Source of the DNA: a virus
Virus record (IMG/VR): IMGVR_UViG_3300036768_000407
Location: 1-35,229 of that record
Strand: one strand, 5' to 3'
Length of the DNA: 35,229 bases
Translations under genes and position numbers: made by a program
Shown here: positions 21,445-31,910 of the stretch, in pieces
How positions within the stretch are numbered: position 1 is the first letter of the stretch
Layout: each line of letters opens with the position of its first letter
Notes under the pieces: generated by a model
What the model saw: only the letters and a program-made list of their open reading frames with translations
What the model was told of the DNA's origin: nothing
Databases searched by the model: none

Positions 21445-23548
21445 ATTTGGCTTTTGTGGAGGTTATGCAGGTGAGTATTTCAGGAAACTCTGCCTAAGAA
21501 AGGGAATTACAGAAATAGAAGTAGTCACAGAGTTGCCGAAAGATGCAAAAGTGGCTGTGGGAAATGTTGGTGACATTTCTCTCAGAGGTTATCCTTTCAA
21601 AGATGATTTAGGCAGAATCCTGATTCCCACATTCTCTCCGCAAGACGTAGTAGATAGGAAGAATTACTTTGGAGACACCGAAGATGAGTTCAAATCTGGA
21701 AATGAGGTGACTCAAAGGAAGAATTGGAAATTTTGGTTTGAGCATGACCTAGCAAAAGCTTGGGAAATTTACAAAAACGGCCTCCAAGAAAAGAATCCAA
21801 CATTCCATATTTGTGACCCAGAAGCCACAAGTGTTTTGGCCGCAGCAAAAAACGGGGAAATCTTTCTGGATATTGAGACCACCAAAGAAATGAAGCTTAT
21901 CTGTATAGGCTTCGCACTAAATGAGAATGATGTTTATGTGGTAGAGCCTTCAGATGAGTTTATGGCCACTTTGAAGGAAGCTGTAAAGCACAACTTGGTG
22001 GTAATCCACAATGCAATGTTTGATGCTTTCATCTTGCGGCTTCATGGAATCAAAATCCCCAAAGTGTTTGACACAATGATTGCTCACCACAGAGTCTTTC
22101 CAGAAGTAGAGAAATCCCTCTCCCACTGCATCACACTCTACACTCATCTTCCATATCACAAATCTGAATATGCTTCTCAGCACAAAATAGAATTCTTCAC
22201 TTATAATGCAAAAGACGTTTTTGCTTTGACTCAGATAAAACCCAAAATCCTTGAAGCTGCCAAAAAGATTAAAGCTGAGGAGAGCATAGATATGGCCAAT
22301 AGGATGATTCAGCCATATCTAGAGATGTCTTTCAAAGGCATGAGAGTAGATTTCAATGCTGTGAAGGAGCTTTCCCAAAAGGCTGAATTCCACAACCAGC
22401 AAATAATGAGAATCATCAAAACACTTGCTGGCAAACTAAATCCATTATCCCCGAAGCAAGTGAAAGAATACTTGGTAGAGGTTCTTGGATTTAATGATGT
22501 CAGAAAGACGGGTGCAGCAGATATCCTTGCATTGCTTAGAAAGCACAGAGAGCCTATACTCTATGCCATTTTGAGGTATAGAGAGAATATGAAGGTGCTT
22601 TCCAAATTGAAGTTCGAGCCTTGGCTTGGAGATAGATTCACCTGTTCTTGGAAAATTGCTGGCACAACTACATTTAGACTTGGCAGCAGCAAATTGTTGG
22701 ATTTGTGGGGGGATAATGCTCAAAATTTTGACAAAGAACTCAGGAAAATAATCATCCCAGATGATGGCAAAGTCTTCATTCAGGCTGACCAGAGTGGTGC
22801 AGAGGCTTTGATTGTGGCTTATCTGTGCCCACATGGGCCTTACAGAAGGCTTTTCACAGAAAACATCAATCCACACGTGTTTCTGGCTTTGCACCTTTTC
22901 AAAGAGAAATTTGAAGAGGTCTTGGGATATAAGCTTGATGATGTCTTGGAACTTCTGAATAAGCATCCTAAGTGGGAAGAAGTTTCAAAAGTTGTAAAAG
23001 AAAGCGACTCTTGGCCAGTAAGGTATTACTTTGTTGCAAAGCAATGCAACCACTCACTAAACTACAATGCTAGCTACAAAGCTCTGGCAATTAACACCTT
23101 GCTTAAAAGTGGTGGCGCTGTGAGTCTCAGCTTCGCTGAGGCCGCAAAATTTGTGGAAAAGCGGAAAAAGCTTTTCCCAGAAATTCAACTATGGCACAAC
23201 GAGATTGAGAGAGTAGTGAGAAACTACGGCATTTTGAGAAATCTTTTTGGCCACCCAAGACTCTTTACTGGCTGGAATGACAATTTCAAAGAAGCCTACG
23301 CTTTCATACCACAATCCACAGTAGCACAAATCACTAATTATGCTGTAATTCAACTTTATGAGGCTGGAATCGAAGTGGTCAATAATTGCCATGACTCAAT
23401 TTTGATTCAAGTCTCACCAACAGAAGTTGAAGAAGCCAAAAAACTTTTGACAGATGCTCTCTGTAGAGAGCTTGTCTCGCCAAGAGGTGAGAAATTCAAA
23501 ATGAAGTGTGAGGTGAAAGTTTCAGATAAGTCTTGGTATGAAGCATGA
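21416..23548 (+). CDS. Family A DNA polymerase with 3'-5' exonuclease
   Basis: 710 residues. Replicative polymerase of Pol I type. Exonuclease: FLDIETT (Exo I, about 150), HNAMFD (Exo II, about 197) and YNAKD (Exo III, about 263). Polymerase: ADQSGAEA motif A (about 456), KQCNHSLNYNAS motif B (about 542), CHDSILI motif C (about 658). All catalytic acids are in place. The first 90 residues (GDISLRGYPFKDDLGRILIP) may be a reduced uracil-glycosylase-like domain seen in some phage polymerases; this is tentative. The start is a TTG with GGAGG 9 nt upstream (21402-21406); no ATG is available before the exonuclease motif. Stop overlaps the next ATG by 4 bp. Confidence 0.93.
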   Translation: MLYFVSKKSRFGFCGGYAGEYFRKLCLRKGITEIEVVTELPKDAKVAVGNVGDISLRGYPFKDDLGRILIPTFSPQDVVDRKNYFGDTEDEFKSGNEVTQRKNWKFWFEHDLAKAWEIYKNGLQEKNPTFHICDPEATSVLAAAKNGEIFLDIETTKEMKLICIGFALNENDVYVVEPSDEFMATLKEAVKHNLVVIHNAMFDAFILRLHGIKIPKVFDTMIAHHRVFPEVEKSLSHCITLYTHLPYHKSEYASQHKIEFFTYNAKDVFALTQIKPKILEAAKKIKAEESIDMANRMIQPYLEMSFKGMRVDFNAVKELSQKAEFHNQQIMRIIKTLAGKLNPLSPKQVKEYLVEVLGFNDVRKTGAADILALLRKHREPILYAILRYRENMKVLSKLKFEPWLGDRFTCSWKIAGTTTFRLGSSKLLDLWGDNAQNFDKELRKIIIPDDGKVFIQADQSGAEALIVAYLCPHGPYRRLFTENINPHVFLALHLFKEKFEEVLGYKLDDVLELLNKHPKWEEVSKVVKESDSWPVRYYFVAKQCNHSLNYNASYKALAINTLLKSGGAVSLSFAEAAKFVEKRKKLFPEIQLWHNEIERVVRNYGILRNLFGHPRLFTGWNDNFKEAYAFIPQSTVAQITNYAVIQLYEAGIEVVNNCHDSILIQVSPTEVEEAKKLLTDALCRELVSPRGEKFKMKCEVKVSDKSWYEA

Positions 23549-24765
23549 CAAATCTAGAACGCTGGCTTCTGTATATGAGGGACATAGAGTCTCCTCTAGA
23601 ATACATAAAATGGGGATTCTATTCAATGATTGCTTCGGCATTACAGAGGAGAGTTTGGCTTTATCCAGCGGATGACGGCTCACCATGTGGATTCTCACTA
23701 TTTCCAAACATCTTTGTGCTTTTGATTGGCCCTCCTGCAACGGGAAAGGGCAGAGTAATCAAGCAAGTCTCTTCAATTCTCTCTCACACCAAGCTTTGCA
23801 AAGTCACAGACTCCGGCAAGCTCAAGCCGCTGATTCAGCAGTCACCTGATAAAGTGACTTGTGAGAGGCTTATTAGGAGCATCTCAGAAGGCACAACAAC
23901 TTGTGAATATTTGGTGGGAGAGGAAAAGAAAGTTTCTGCTTTCTCATCATGCTTCTTTCTAATTGAAGAATTGGAAGTCCTATTCAATTCAAATGCTTCA
24001 GATATGGTAAGTGTTCTCAATCAGTGTTATGATGCTGGAAATCTCTCTTATGAGACAGTTTCTCAGGGATGCTACAACATAAGAAACATTTGTGTGAGTA
24101 TGCTTGCTGGCACAACACCAGAAAGCCTGAAGAATTTGATGTCTGACAAGATTGTAAAGACGGGATTTACAAGCAGAGTCATTCCTATCTACAAAGCTAA
24201 ACAAAGATTTTATAGAGTGTTTCCAGGAATTTCTAAAGAACAGATGGAGGCTGCTGATGCACTAGCTGAGCACTTAAAAGTTCTTGCCACAAAAGTTTCT
24301 GGACCAGTGAAATTCTCGAATGAAGCGGAGGAATATTTCAAAAGCATCTATGAAAGTGGGAAGATGCCTAGAATTGTGGCAAATCCAAAAACAGATTATT
24401 ACTATGCTAGGAAAAGAGTTCACTGGCTGAAGCTGGCAATGATTCTGCATTTCGCAGATGACACCTCAAATGAGATTGGGCTACAGGAAACTAAGAAAGC
24501 CCTAGAAGAATTGAATGAAATTGAGAAGGAAATGGGAAATGCCGTGGCTCCTCCCAAGAATCCACTTCACGATGCTACAATGGATATTCTGGAATTTGTT
24601 TCAAAAGAAAGAGGAGAAGTGAAATTGAAGACTTTGTGGTTTAAATTCTCAGAATTCTTGCGGCGTGAAGAATTTGATGAGTGCCTCCGCACTCTGGTTT
24701 CTACCGATAGAATTTCAGTTGAGGCTGGCGTGGTTCGATTAAAGAGCGCCTCACCTTATAAATGA
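23545..24765 (+). CDS. DUF3987-type primase/helicase-like ATPase
   Basis: 406 residues. P-loop IGPPATGKG (about residue 62-70) after LFPNIFVLL, a Walker B-like FFLIEELEVLF (about 140), and TSRVIPIY (about 215): the layout of phage DUF3987 replicative helicase/primase-associated ATPases, with a winged-helix-like C-terminus (about 345-400). Position right behind the polymerase supports a replication role. Overlaps the polymerase by 4 bp and the convergent 1968-residue gene by 65 bp. Confidence 0.7.
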   Translation: MTNLERWLLYMRDIESPLEYIKWGFYSMIASALQRRVWLYPADDGSPCGFSLFPNIFVLLIGPPATGKGRVIKQVSSILSHTKLCKVTDSGKLKPLIQQSPDKVTCERLIRSISEGTTTCEYLVGEEKKVSAFSSCFFLIEELEVLFNSNASDMVSVLNQCYDAGNLSYETVSQGCYNIRNICVSMLAGTTPESLKNLMSDKIVKTGFTSRVIPIYKAKQRFYRVFPGISKEQMEAADALAEHLKVLATKVSGPVKFSNEAEEYFKSIYESGKMPRIVANPKTDYYYARKRVHWLKLAMILHFADDTSNEIGLQETKKALEELNEIEKEMGNAVAPPKNPLHDATMDILEFVSKERGEVKLKTLWFKFSEFLRREEFDECLRTLVSTDRISVEAGVVRLKSASPYK

Positions 24766-27700
24766 AGGACTTCTCAAGGAAATCTTCCCACCTCTTTTGG
24801 GCTTCTTCTTCTCCAAAATTCCTCACCAAATAATCATAATACATTTTGCCCTCTATGAAGTTTCCTGGAAAAGTCTTATAAGCCAGTCTCACCTCAGTGC
24901 TAGAAGTTGGAATAGGGCCTTTACCTTCCTTGATAAATTTCTTAGCTTCCAAATTGATGTAGGGATTCACTTCAATATCAGAGATTGGAGACTTCCGCTC
25001 TCTGAAAAACTTAAATGTAGCTAAGTCACGATATTTCTCCCTAAGCTTGGCTTCTTCTTCATTAATGAAGTGGGCATCAATGTATCTCCAGGTTTGAGAG
25101 GCTTCTTTTGCCATATTTCCTAGCATAGTGGCAATCACTGTGTAGGGGTCTTCACCAGTGTTGATAGCCTCAATCGCATCTGAGATATTTCCAGCAATTG
25201 TCTCAGTGAGCACTGTCCACAGTGGAAAGCTCAGTGGCATATTCACTTTCAGGGTTTTGCCTTGAGCAGTGACAGAAACAAGCTTTGCAATGTCAAAGAT
25301 AATCCCGCTATAAGAGGCCAATTGCAAAAGTGAGATTGTTTTTGCCACATGGTCTTGCAAATTTCCTTCATTCATCACTTCTTTGATTGTTGGCTCGTTT
25401 GGTCTCCTATTCATTAGGAGTTCGTTGAGTTCTGAAATGCCGTAGCCAACACCAAGAGAAGCTAATGTGTATTTGAGAAGTGGAAAGACATTTCCATCTT
25501 TCACCAGCGGCTCTACAATATCCCTTGTGACTGTGTTTGCTTTCTCAATTGAGAATCTAGAGAGTGCAGCAAATGGAGCAAGGCCGCCTTTCAAAGCCCA
25601 AGCTGGCAATCCCTCCGGCCCATAAGTGCCTCTCACAGCATCTACAAATCTTTTTGCCATTCTCTGAATGTCATCTTCTGTGACTTTACGCTCAAGCAAA
25701 GATTGCCAGCCCCCTTCCACTGTGTCACCAAATCTCTGAATAAACCAAAGTCCAGTTTTGTCTCCTTGCAAAGCTTCAGCAATCCTTACAGGAGCTAAGA
25801 GTTCTCCAATTGTGTAGATGTAGTGACCTTCAAAAGCATCTGAGAAATCTCTGCCTTGCAAAAATCTAGCAAGTCTAGTGAAGGTGTCGAAGATTTTGAT
25901 AATTTGGTCAGGATTGTCAGGCACAAATCCAGCCACGTCAAAATCCTTAAAATGCTGTCTCACAGCATTTGAAGTGAAAGCCCTGACTCTGGTTTCATTT
26001 AGCTTTGCAAAAGCCTCAAAAAACAGTTTAAATTCATCTGATTTCAGATATGGTGTTACAAAAGCTGGAATGTTTGCGATATTTCTGCCTGCTGTGCCAA
26101 CACCCATCACAAGGTTTGCGGCGGCCCTAGCAGCAGCCATTGTCCTTCTGTCAAAAGTTTCTTCAACCAAATTGAAGAATTCTAGGCCTTGCCTTACTTG
26201 GTCAGTGCCGCCAATATAGTCTTTTGTGAGTTTTGGCTTGTTGCCATATTGGTCAGGAATGCCAATGGCATTTCTCACTTGCTCATCATTTTGGAGATAT
26301 TTGAAATATGCCAAATCCTTTCCTGCCCTTCTAGCATATCTATGTGCAGCTCTGAAAAACTCTTTGTCAACAAGTTCCCAAGGCAACCCTGCACCCTCGG
26401 CTTTTCTAAGTGCTGCAAATTCCACTGGTGTAATTCCACCTGAAAGTGCAAGTTTTTTGGCCGCAAGTAAATCTTCAGCTTCCTCTTTTGAGAATCCCTT
26501 CTTAATTAGATGATTGATATAGAGATTGTCGAAAACTTTGGCAAGTTCACTTGTGGGTTCCTTTGTCCACACATTAGCCACTTCAGGGTCAATCATGTTG
26601 AACATATAGCCATCTGGCCTGATGCCAGCTTGCCTGAAATGGCTTCCCTCTTTAACCTTTAGACCATATTTGATTTGCTCAAGCCGCGGCCACCTAAGAA
26701 TATTTACAACCTCATCAGCAAATCTTTGCTCTTCTGGACTTAGCTGGATTGCAGACTTACCTACGTCATCAATCTCATACAAATACTTATAAACTTTTGT
26801 AATTTGGTCATTTGTGAGACCTTCTCCAGCAGCCACAATAGAATTTGCTATCTTACCTTCTACAAAATCTGCAAAAGCATAAGCTGAGCGGAACGCTGAG
26901 CCAACATAGAAATTTAGCTTCTCTATTCTGTCAACGATTGAGCCGAAGATTGGGAGGACGATTCTACTATTTGTGGAGACTGTGGGTCTAATTGGCGAGC
27001 TAGTTTGTTCACTTCCTCCACCGGCACGTTGAAATGCTGTAGAGTATTTTTGACTGCCTCCACTTCCTCCAGCTTGCTGGCCTTTGCTAGCAAGTGCGGA
27101 GCTAATGCTAGCACGTAACTCTTTATATCTCTCATCTTTCAGAATGTTTGGAATCCCCTTAGCTAACTCATCTACATCTTTCAAGGAAAGATAAGACATG
27201 CTTGGTAGAGGGGTGTTACCAAGCTTAGGCAAAAACCTATAGAGAACACCACCAATGTCCTTATCAAGAAAGATTTGGCTGTTGTTGATTCTAGTTGCCC
27301 AAATTCTGTCTGATTTTGACAAATCTCTTAAAAGAATTGCTGATTTGATAGCTTCAGTGTTATATTGCCACTCTTTATCTATAGGAAATTTTGCAAGCTC
27401 ATCAACAAAGTTTTCTGAAATTTTCTTGATTCCACCCGATTCAACAAAGTTCTGGAAAACTTTGTAGGAGTAAAAATGAACTCTTGTCAAAACAGACGCA
27501 ATTCCACTTTCTCCGGCAACAAAGTTGTGAACGAATTCATGCAGAATCGTTGCAAAAGCATCTGAAGCAAAAGACATAACTTTCGGAGAGATGTCTGGAA
27601 AAAGGCTCTCATAAATGGGCAAAACTTCAGCTTTAGCGTGCACAAATGGCACAATGAAAACACCTGAAAGTGAGTGACGGACACCTACAGCTTCAGTAGA

Positions 27701-30607
27701 AACCATAATGCCAGCATATGGTCTAATCACATCTTGGATGAAGCTCCCACCTAAAGTTTGCTTTATTGTTTCTAAAAGTGCCTTGTCAGAAGCCAAAATA
27801 TTGTAAAAATTTCTGAATGTTTCATCAAGATTTTTCAGTTCTTGATAATGGTTTTTAACAAAACCAATCAAAGCTGCTTTGGTTTCATCTTTAATGCCCT
27901 CTTGAACAGCAATCAATAAGTCATTTACCTTGAGGTAGTCACTTACAAATGAATCTTCTCTATGTCTGCTTATATCACTCAAAATTGAAGAAATAAGTTC
28001 TTCAACATGAGGCTTCAGGTTTTTTCTGTTTAGCTCAGTTGGGTATCTTTTGTCTGTCGGAAGAACTTTGGGGATTATGTTTATTCTAGCTAAAATATCA
28101 TCAAAACTGAAAATTGTTCTACCAGTGAAAAGTCCTTTAATTGCAACTGGATGGTTTCCTCGTCTAAGAGAGCTACTTCCAGTCTCAAGGTAAATGTCAA
28201 AATCTGGGGAGCTGTGAATCAAAAAGCTATCAGGAAAGTTTTTTGCTAGCAAATATTTCTCATTGTAGAGCGAATATTCATGTATTTTTATAAGCTTTTG
28301 CAGGTCATCAAATGATGACACAGAAACAAAATCTTCATGAAGCTTTTTGCCAGAATATGTTCCATAAAAATCAACGGTAGTAGGAGTGTTCTTGAAACCA
28401 GAAAATGTCGCTACATCTCTAAAATCAATTAAATCCTTCTTTTCTTCAGTTGAGCTTGTTAAGTCAACAACAGCCATTGTGCCATTAGGCTCATCTGTCT
28501 TTTCAATCTTAATCTTAATTCCTGCTAAATCATAATCTCCAGGCTTAGCAGCAACAATGTCAGAAACATCAATCTTGTCAGCATTTTCTATATAGTTCAA
28601 ATATGATGGCTCATCAATGATTACAGTTGTCCTCACCCCATCTTTGACAGTGACATATTTAGTGCTTTTTGTGTCAAGCATTATAGAGAGTTTCGCATAT
28701 CCAAATCCGCCAATTTTCTTTGCATCTCCTTCTTTACCTGAGCTTGCTAGTGGCAAAAGTTTCTCCACAACATCTCTTGGGGACATTCCAGTGCCATCAT
28801 CTTTCATAATAAAGAAGTTTTTGTCACTATCTTGAATAGCAACAATGTTTCTGCCTCCATTATCAATCGCATTTTGGAAAAGCTCTTTATCAAGCTCCCC
28901 AACTGAGTGTTTAGCGCCAATAATCAGTCTTTCTTTGTTAATTGGAGCAACTGTTATGGCATTATTTCTAGCTGCCATGTTTGCAACTTCTTTTGCTCCT
29001 GGAGATGCAGCAAAAGTAGCAGCAAACTTCTTAGCAACTTCAATGTTGACTGTGTTCAGAATGCTGACAGAAGGAGAAACATTATTTTTGGCTAAAGCCA
29101 CTAAATTCATGGCCAAAGCTTCTGGGTCTTTAGAACCAAACTTAGTGGCCACAGCGGCTTTAATGAAATCAAATTTGTCTCCTAGGGTTTCTTTTCCTAG
29201 TTTCTCCAGCCACAATTTTCCAGCTTCTGTAGCAATTATTTCTGGCCTAACTTTCTCAATTCTCTCAGCAAGACTCCTCAGATAGGGGCTTTGAGAAAAC
29301 TTCATTTTGCTGATTGTTGTGTGAGCAAGTTCATGAAACACAGTGTCTGGAAGTTTTTCAGCAGTAGAAGAAAGAATTACAAGATTTGAAATTGCATCTT
29401 CTTTTGAAAAATCAGTCACAGCAGCGCCAGTGGCTTCTTCACCAGTAGGTGTTTTGATGCTTTTGGCAACACCAATTTTCTCAATTCCCAATTTTGAGGC
29501 CGCCGTCGCTTCCTCAGGAGTCAAAGAAACCAACCTTGTATAGTGAGGTTTCAGCTTATCAATGTAAAGATATTTGTTAAGCTCATTCAGCTTATCAGTG
29601 TCTCCAACCTTTTCAGCTTGCAGAGCACTTTCCATGATTTCTCTATAGGTTGGATTCTCAGAAGAAAGCCCAAGACTCTTATAATTCTCAACAGGAACTG
29701 CTGTGCGCTTTTCAAAAACTGACTCAACATATGGAACACCAGAAAGCTCTGCCAAATCTGTCCGCATCTTTTCAATTGGCGGAAGCTTCTTTTCATCTGG
29801 GAAGACCTTCTTCCAAGCACTCTTTACAGCATCATCTGATGCTCTGAACCATTTATAGCCTTCGGCTAGTGGCTCAACACCTGGAATGTCTGAAGGAATC
29901 TCATAAGTGATGCCAGCGGCCCTATTAAGAGGCATGACTTTAGGAACATCAGGAATTTTACCAAGTTTTCTACCTAGAGATGATGGAGATGAAAATGCAA
30001 GTCCTGGCAAAGCATATCCAAGCAAAATATCTTCTGCTGAAGGAGCCTTCCCCTGTAAAAGGTCAATACCTGTGCCTATAGCTGCTTGGCCAAGAGAAGA
30101 CATAGCAGCATTTGCCAATGCTTGCCTATATGGAATTGTCGTAATTACACCTTTTGTGGCAAGCTCACCAAGACCTTTGGCAGCATAAAGCGGAACTCTG
30201 ATGCTTGGCTTAAATCCTGAGGCCGCAGCAGCTTCAGAAAGCTCCAAAGCTTTTGTGGAGATTGGATAAAGCTCCTTAGCGATTTCAGCAGTTGTAGAAA
30301 GCTTTTTGTAGTCTTCTTCTCCTTGAACAGCTTTTTGGGCTTTGCCGCCTAGATAAGAACCAGCACCACCTAGACCAAATCCTAAAATAAGCGCTGGTAT
30401 TGTGCCAATACCAGTTGCCGCAGCCAAAGCCCCAGCACCAAGAACACCAAGACCACCACCAAGAGCAGAGCCAATATTTTGTTCGCCAACATAGCCAAGA
30501 GCTTCACCCCTACTCATGTCAACATCAATAATGTCTCCTTCATTGAGGCCATAAATCCCTTGGTCCTCAAGCCTCTTTTTAAGACTTTGTGATACAACAA
30601 CTCTCAT
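24701..30607 (-). CDS. Giant multi-domain internal/ejection protein
   Basis: 1968 residues, the last gene of the tail module (position of T7 gp16, the ejected internal protein). Regions seen: a Gly/Ala-rich hydrophobic hairpin near 48-95 (possible membrane insertion); HELAH (about 424), a zincin-like motif; a GHKL (HSP90/histidine-kinase fold) ATPase with ELFQNAIDN (about 576), DDGTGMS (about 603) and GGFGYAK (about 632); a second HEFVH motif (about 1023); then roughly 900 residues of helical segments with further hydrophobic stretches near the C-terminus. This mix fits the polyvalent ejected proteins described in phages, which combine peptidase, ATPase and other activities to act in the host cell. 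Tail-to-tail overlap of 65 bp with the plus operon. No tape-measure or transglycosylase motif seen. Confidence 0.8.
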   Translation of the reverse strand: MRVVVSQSLKKRLEDQGIYGLNEGDIIDVDMSRGEALGYVGEQNIGSALGGGLGVLGAGALAAATGIGTIPALILGFGLGGAGSYLGGKAQKAVQGEEDYKKLSTTAEIAKELYPISTKALELSEAAAASGFKPSIRVPLYAAKGLGELATKGVITTIPYRQALANAAMSSLGQAAIGTGIDLLQGKAPSAEDILLGYALPGLAFSSPSSLGRKLGKIPDVPKVMPLNRAAGITYEIPSDIPGVEPLAEGYKWFRASDDAVKSAWKKVFPDEKKLPPIEKMRTDLAELSGVPYVESVFEKRTAVPVENYKSLGLSSENPTYREIMESALQAEKVGDTDKLNELNKYLYIDKLKPHYTRLVSLTPEEATAASKLGIEKIGVAKSIKTPTGEEATGAAVTDFSKEDAISNLVILSSTAEKLPDTVFHELAHTTISKMKFSQSPYLRSLAERIEKVRPEIIATEAGKLWLEKLGKETLGDKFDFIKAAVATKFGSKDPEALAMNLVALAKNNVSPSVSILNTVNIEVAKKFAATFAASPGAKEVANMAARNNAITVAPINKERLIIGAKHSVGELDKELFQNAIDNGGRNIVAIQDSDKNFFIMKDDGTGMSPRDVVEKLLPLASSGKEGDAKKIGGFGYAKLSIMLDTKSTKYVTVKDGVRTTVIIDEPSYLNYIENADKIDVSDIVAAKPGDYDLAGIKIKIEKTDEPNGTMAVVDLTSSTEEKKDLIDFRDVATFSGFKNTPTTVDFYGTYSGKKLHEDFVSVSSFDDLQKLIKIHEYSLYNEKYLLAKNFPDSFLIHSSPDFDIYLETGSSSLRRGNHPVAIKGLFTGRTIFSFDDILARINIIPKVLPTDKRYPTELNRKNLKPHVEELISSILSDISRHREDSFVSDYLKVNDLLIAVQEGIKDETKAALIGFVKNHYQELKNLDETFRNFYNILASDKALLETIKQTLGGSFIQDVIRPYAGIMVSTEAVGVRHSLSGVFIVPFVHAKAEVLPIYESLFPDISPKVMSFASDAFATILHEFVHNFVAGESGIASVLTRVHFYSYKVFQNFVESGGIKKISENFVDELAKFPIDKEWQYNTEAIKSAILLRDLSKSDRIWATRINNSQIFLDKDIGGVLYRFLPKLGNTPLPSMSYLSLKDVDELAKGIPNILKDERYKELRASISSALASKGQQAGGSGGSQKYSTAFQRAGGGSEQTSSPIRPTVSTNSRIVLPIFGSIVDRIEKLNFYVGSAFRSAYAFADFVEGKIANSIVAAGEGLTNDQITKVYKYLYEIDDVGKSAIQLSPEEQRFADEVVNILRWPRLEQIKYGLKVKEGSHFRQAGIRPDGYMFNMIDPEVANVWTKEPTSELAKVFDNLYINHLIKKGFSKEEAEDLLAAKKLALSGGITPVEFAALRKAEGAGLPWELVDKEFFRAAHRYARRAGKDLAYFKYLQNDEQVRNAIGIPDQYGNKPKLTKDYIGGTDQVRQGLEFFNLVEETFDRRTMAAARAAANLVMGVGTAGRNIANIPAFVTPYLKSDEFKLFFEAFAKLNETRVRAFTSNAVRQHFKDFDVAGFVPDNPDQIIKIFDTFTRLARFLQGRDFSDAFEGHYIYTIGELLAPVRIAEALQGDKTGLWFIQRFGDTVEGGWQSLLERKVTEDDIQRMAKRFVDAVRGTYGPEGLPAWALKGGLAPFAALSRFSIEKANTVTRDIVEPLVKDGNVFPLLKYTLASLGVGYGISELNELLMNRRPNEPTIKEVMNEGNLQDHVAKTISLLQLASYSGIIFDIAKLVSVTAQGKTLKVNMPLSFPLWTVLTETIAGNISDAIEAINTGEDPYTVIATMLGNMAKEASQTWRYIDAHFINEEEAKLREKYRDLATFKFFRERKSPISDIEVNPYINLEAKKFIKEGKGPIPTSSTEVRLAYKTFPGNFIEGKMYYDYLVRNFGEEEAQKRWEDFLEKSFIYKVRRSLIEPRQPQLKFYR

Positions 30608-30608
30608 A

Positions 30609-31910
30609 TTAAGGATGATTATATCTTCGCCAAGGATTAGAATCTTGCCAGAAATTTGTCTGGCCAGAAATAGCGTTATTTATTCTCCTTCTAGTCTCAT
30701 CATCAATGGACGTTGTTCCAACAAAAGGCACAACCCCACCAGCATTAACTACAGTAAATTCGCCAGTAAGTGGATTATATCTAACAACCTTTTGAGGGCC
30801 TGCTGGAGAATTTGTAGTAAGCAGAGAGCTGCTTGTAGCAAGTGGGATGTTGTTATAGTTTTTGAAAACATTTTGCAGGTATGGATTGCTCATCACTCTG
30901 AGGTTTCCACTGCTATCTGGGGCTACAAGCAATTGACCAGACAAGATTCTATTGAGGTCAGACCCAATAGCTGTCTGATTCATCAAAAGAGCACTATAGA
31001 TATCTTTTGGCAGTGAGAGCAAATCAATGAGTCTTTGGCCTTCTTGAGCTTTGTTAGCATTCCACAAAGCTATTCTAGTTTGGGCTTCTTGAAGCTTTTG
31101 CAAATCAGGAAGCAAGCCATATTCAAAATTTGTTTTAGATTTCTCAATTTTTGATTGTGTGAGGGCTGCATCAATCTCGTTTCGCGCAGTATCAACAAGC
31201 TCTTTCACTTTCTCATATTTACCTTCACTCAAGGCTTGCTGAATCTTTGAATTCAAAAGAGCAATTTTGATTTGCGCATCTCTGGTTTCTGCAATATTTC
31301 CAATATTTTGCAAATCTACATAGGCCTTTTGCAAATCTACCAATGAATTAACCAAAGCGATTTTGTTTTGATTTTGTGCAGTTTGCTTTATGTCATCAAG
31401 CATCATGAGCACATTCTTTGTAAGCTCATCATCAATTTTAGTTTTGCCCCATTCAGTTTCTGTTCTTTGGCCAGCAGCTTCTGCTTGCTTTCTCATGTAG
31501 CTATCTGGCCCAAAAAGCGCAATATGGCCAATTTTTGCCAGAGCATCATCATTTAAGCCTTTTTCGTTTAAAATGTTGAGAATTTTGACAGCTTGAAAAA
31601 CGCCGCTTCTAGAAATTCTGTCCCCAAAAGCACCTTTCAGGATATCAAAAGCTTTCTCTGCAACATCAGCTTGATTTTTCTCATTCCTAATTTTCTCAAG
31701 AACTCTCTCCCTTTCTTCTGCAAATGGCCTCAAAAACCACTCTCTATTGATAGCCTCAATTCTCTCAGCTTGTTCAGGAGCAATTAACCTCTGAATAAAT
31801 GAAGGCTTCTCTAGCGGCTCCCCTTCACCTTTCTCAGCAAACTCTTTGCTGATTTTGTAAGGCTCTTTAATCAGAAGAGATTTGAGCAAATTTAGAGCAA
31901 GGAACGACAT
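30609..31910 (-). CDS. Internal virion protein (gp15-position)
   Basis: 433 residues, predominantly helical and charged (KIALLNSKIQQALSEGKYEK and similar), with a Pro/Thr-rich C-terminal 90 residues. No enzyme motif. Ends 2 bp before the start of the giant protein gene and starts within the end of the previous gene, so one operon. The order nozzle, small, CFI-box, helical, giant matches T7 gp12 to gp16, hence internal core/ejection protein by position. Confidence 0.7.
   Translation of the reverse strand: MSFLALNLLKSLLIKEPYKISKEFAEKGEGEPLEKPSFIQRLIAPEQAERIEAINREWFLRPFAEERERVLEKIRNEKNQADVAEKAFDILKGAFGDRISRSGVFQAVKILNILNEKGLNDDALAKIGHIALFGPDSYMRKQAEAAGQRTETEWGKTKIDDELTKNVLMMLDDIKQTAQNQNKIALVNSLVDLQKAYVDLQNIGNIAETRDAQIKIALLNSKIQQALSEGKYEKVKELVDTARNEIDAALTQSKIEKSKTNFEYGLLPDLQKLQEAQTRIALWNANKAQEGQRLIDLLSLPKDIYSALLMNQTAIGSDLNRILSGQLLVAPDSSGNLRVMSNPYLQNVFKNYNNIPLATSSSLLTTNSPAGPQKVVRYNPLTGEFTVVNAGGVVPFVGTTSIDDETRRRINNAISGQTNFWQDSNPWRRYNHP

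Noticed and set aside
30392-30408. Sigma54-like TTGGCACAATACCAGCG on the minus strand
   Set aside because: The -24 half is perfect but the -12 half (CAGCG) is poor and it lies within the coding start of the giant protein with no gene to serve.
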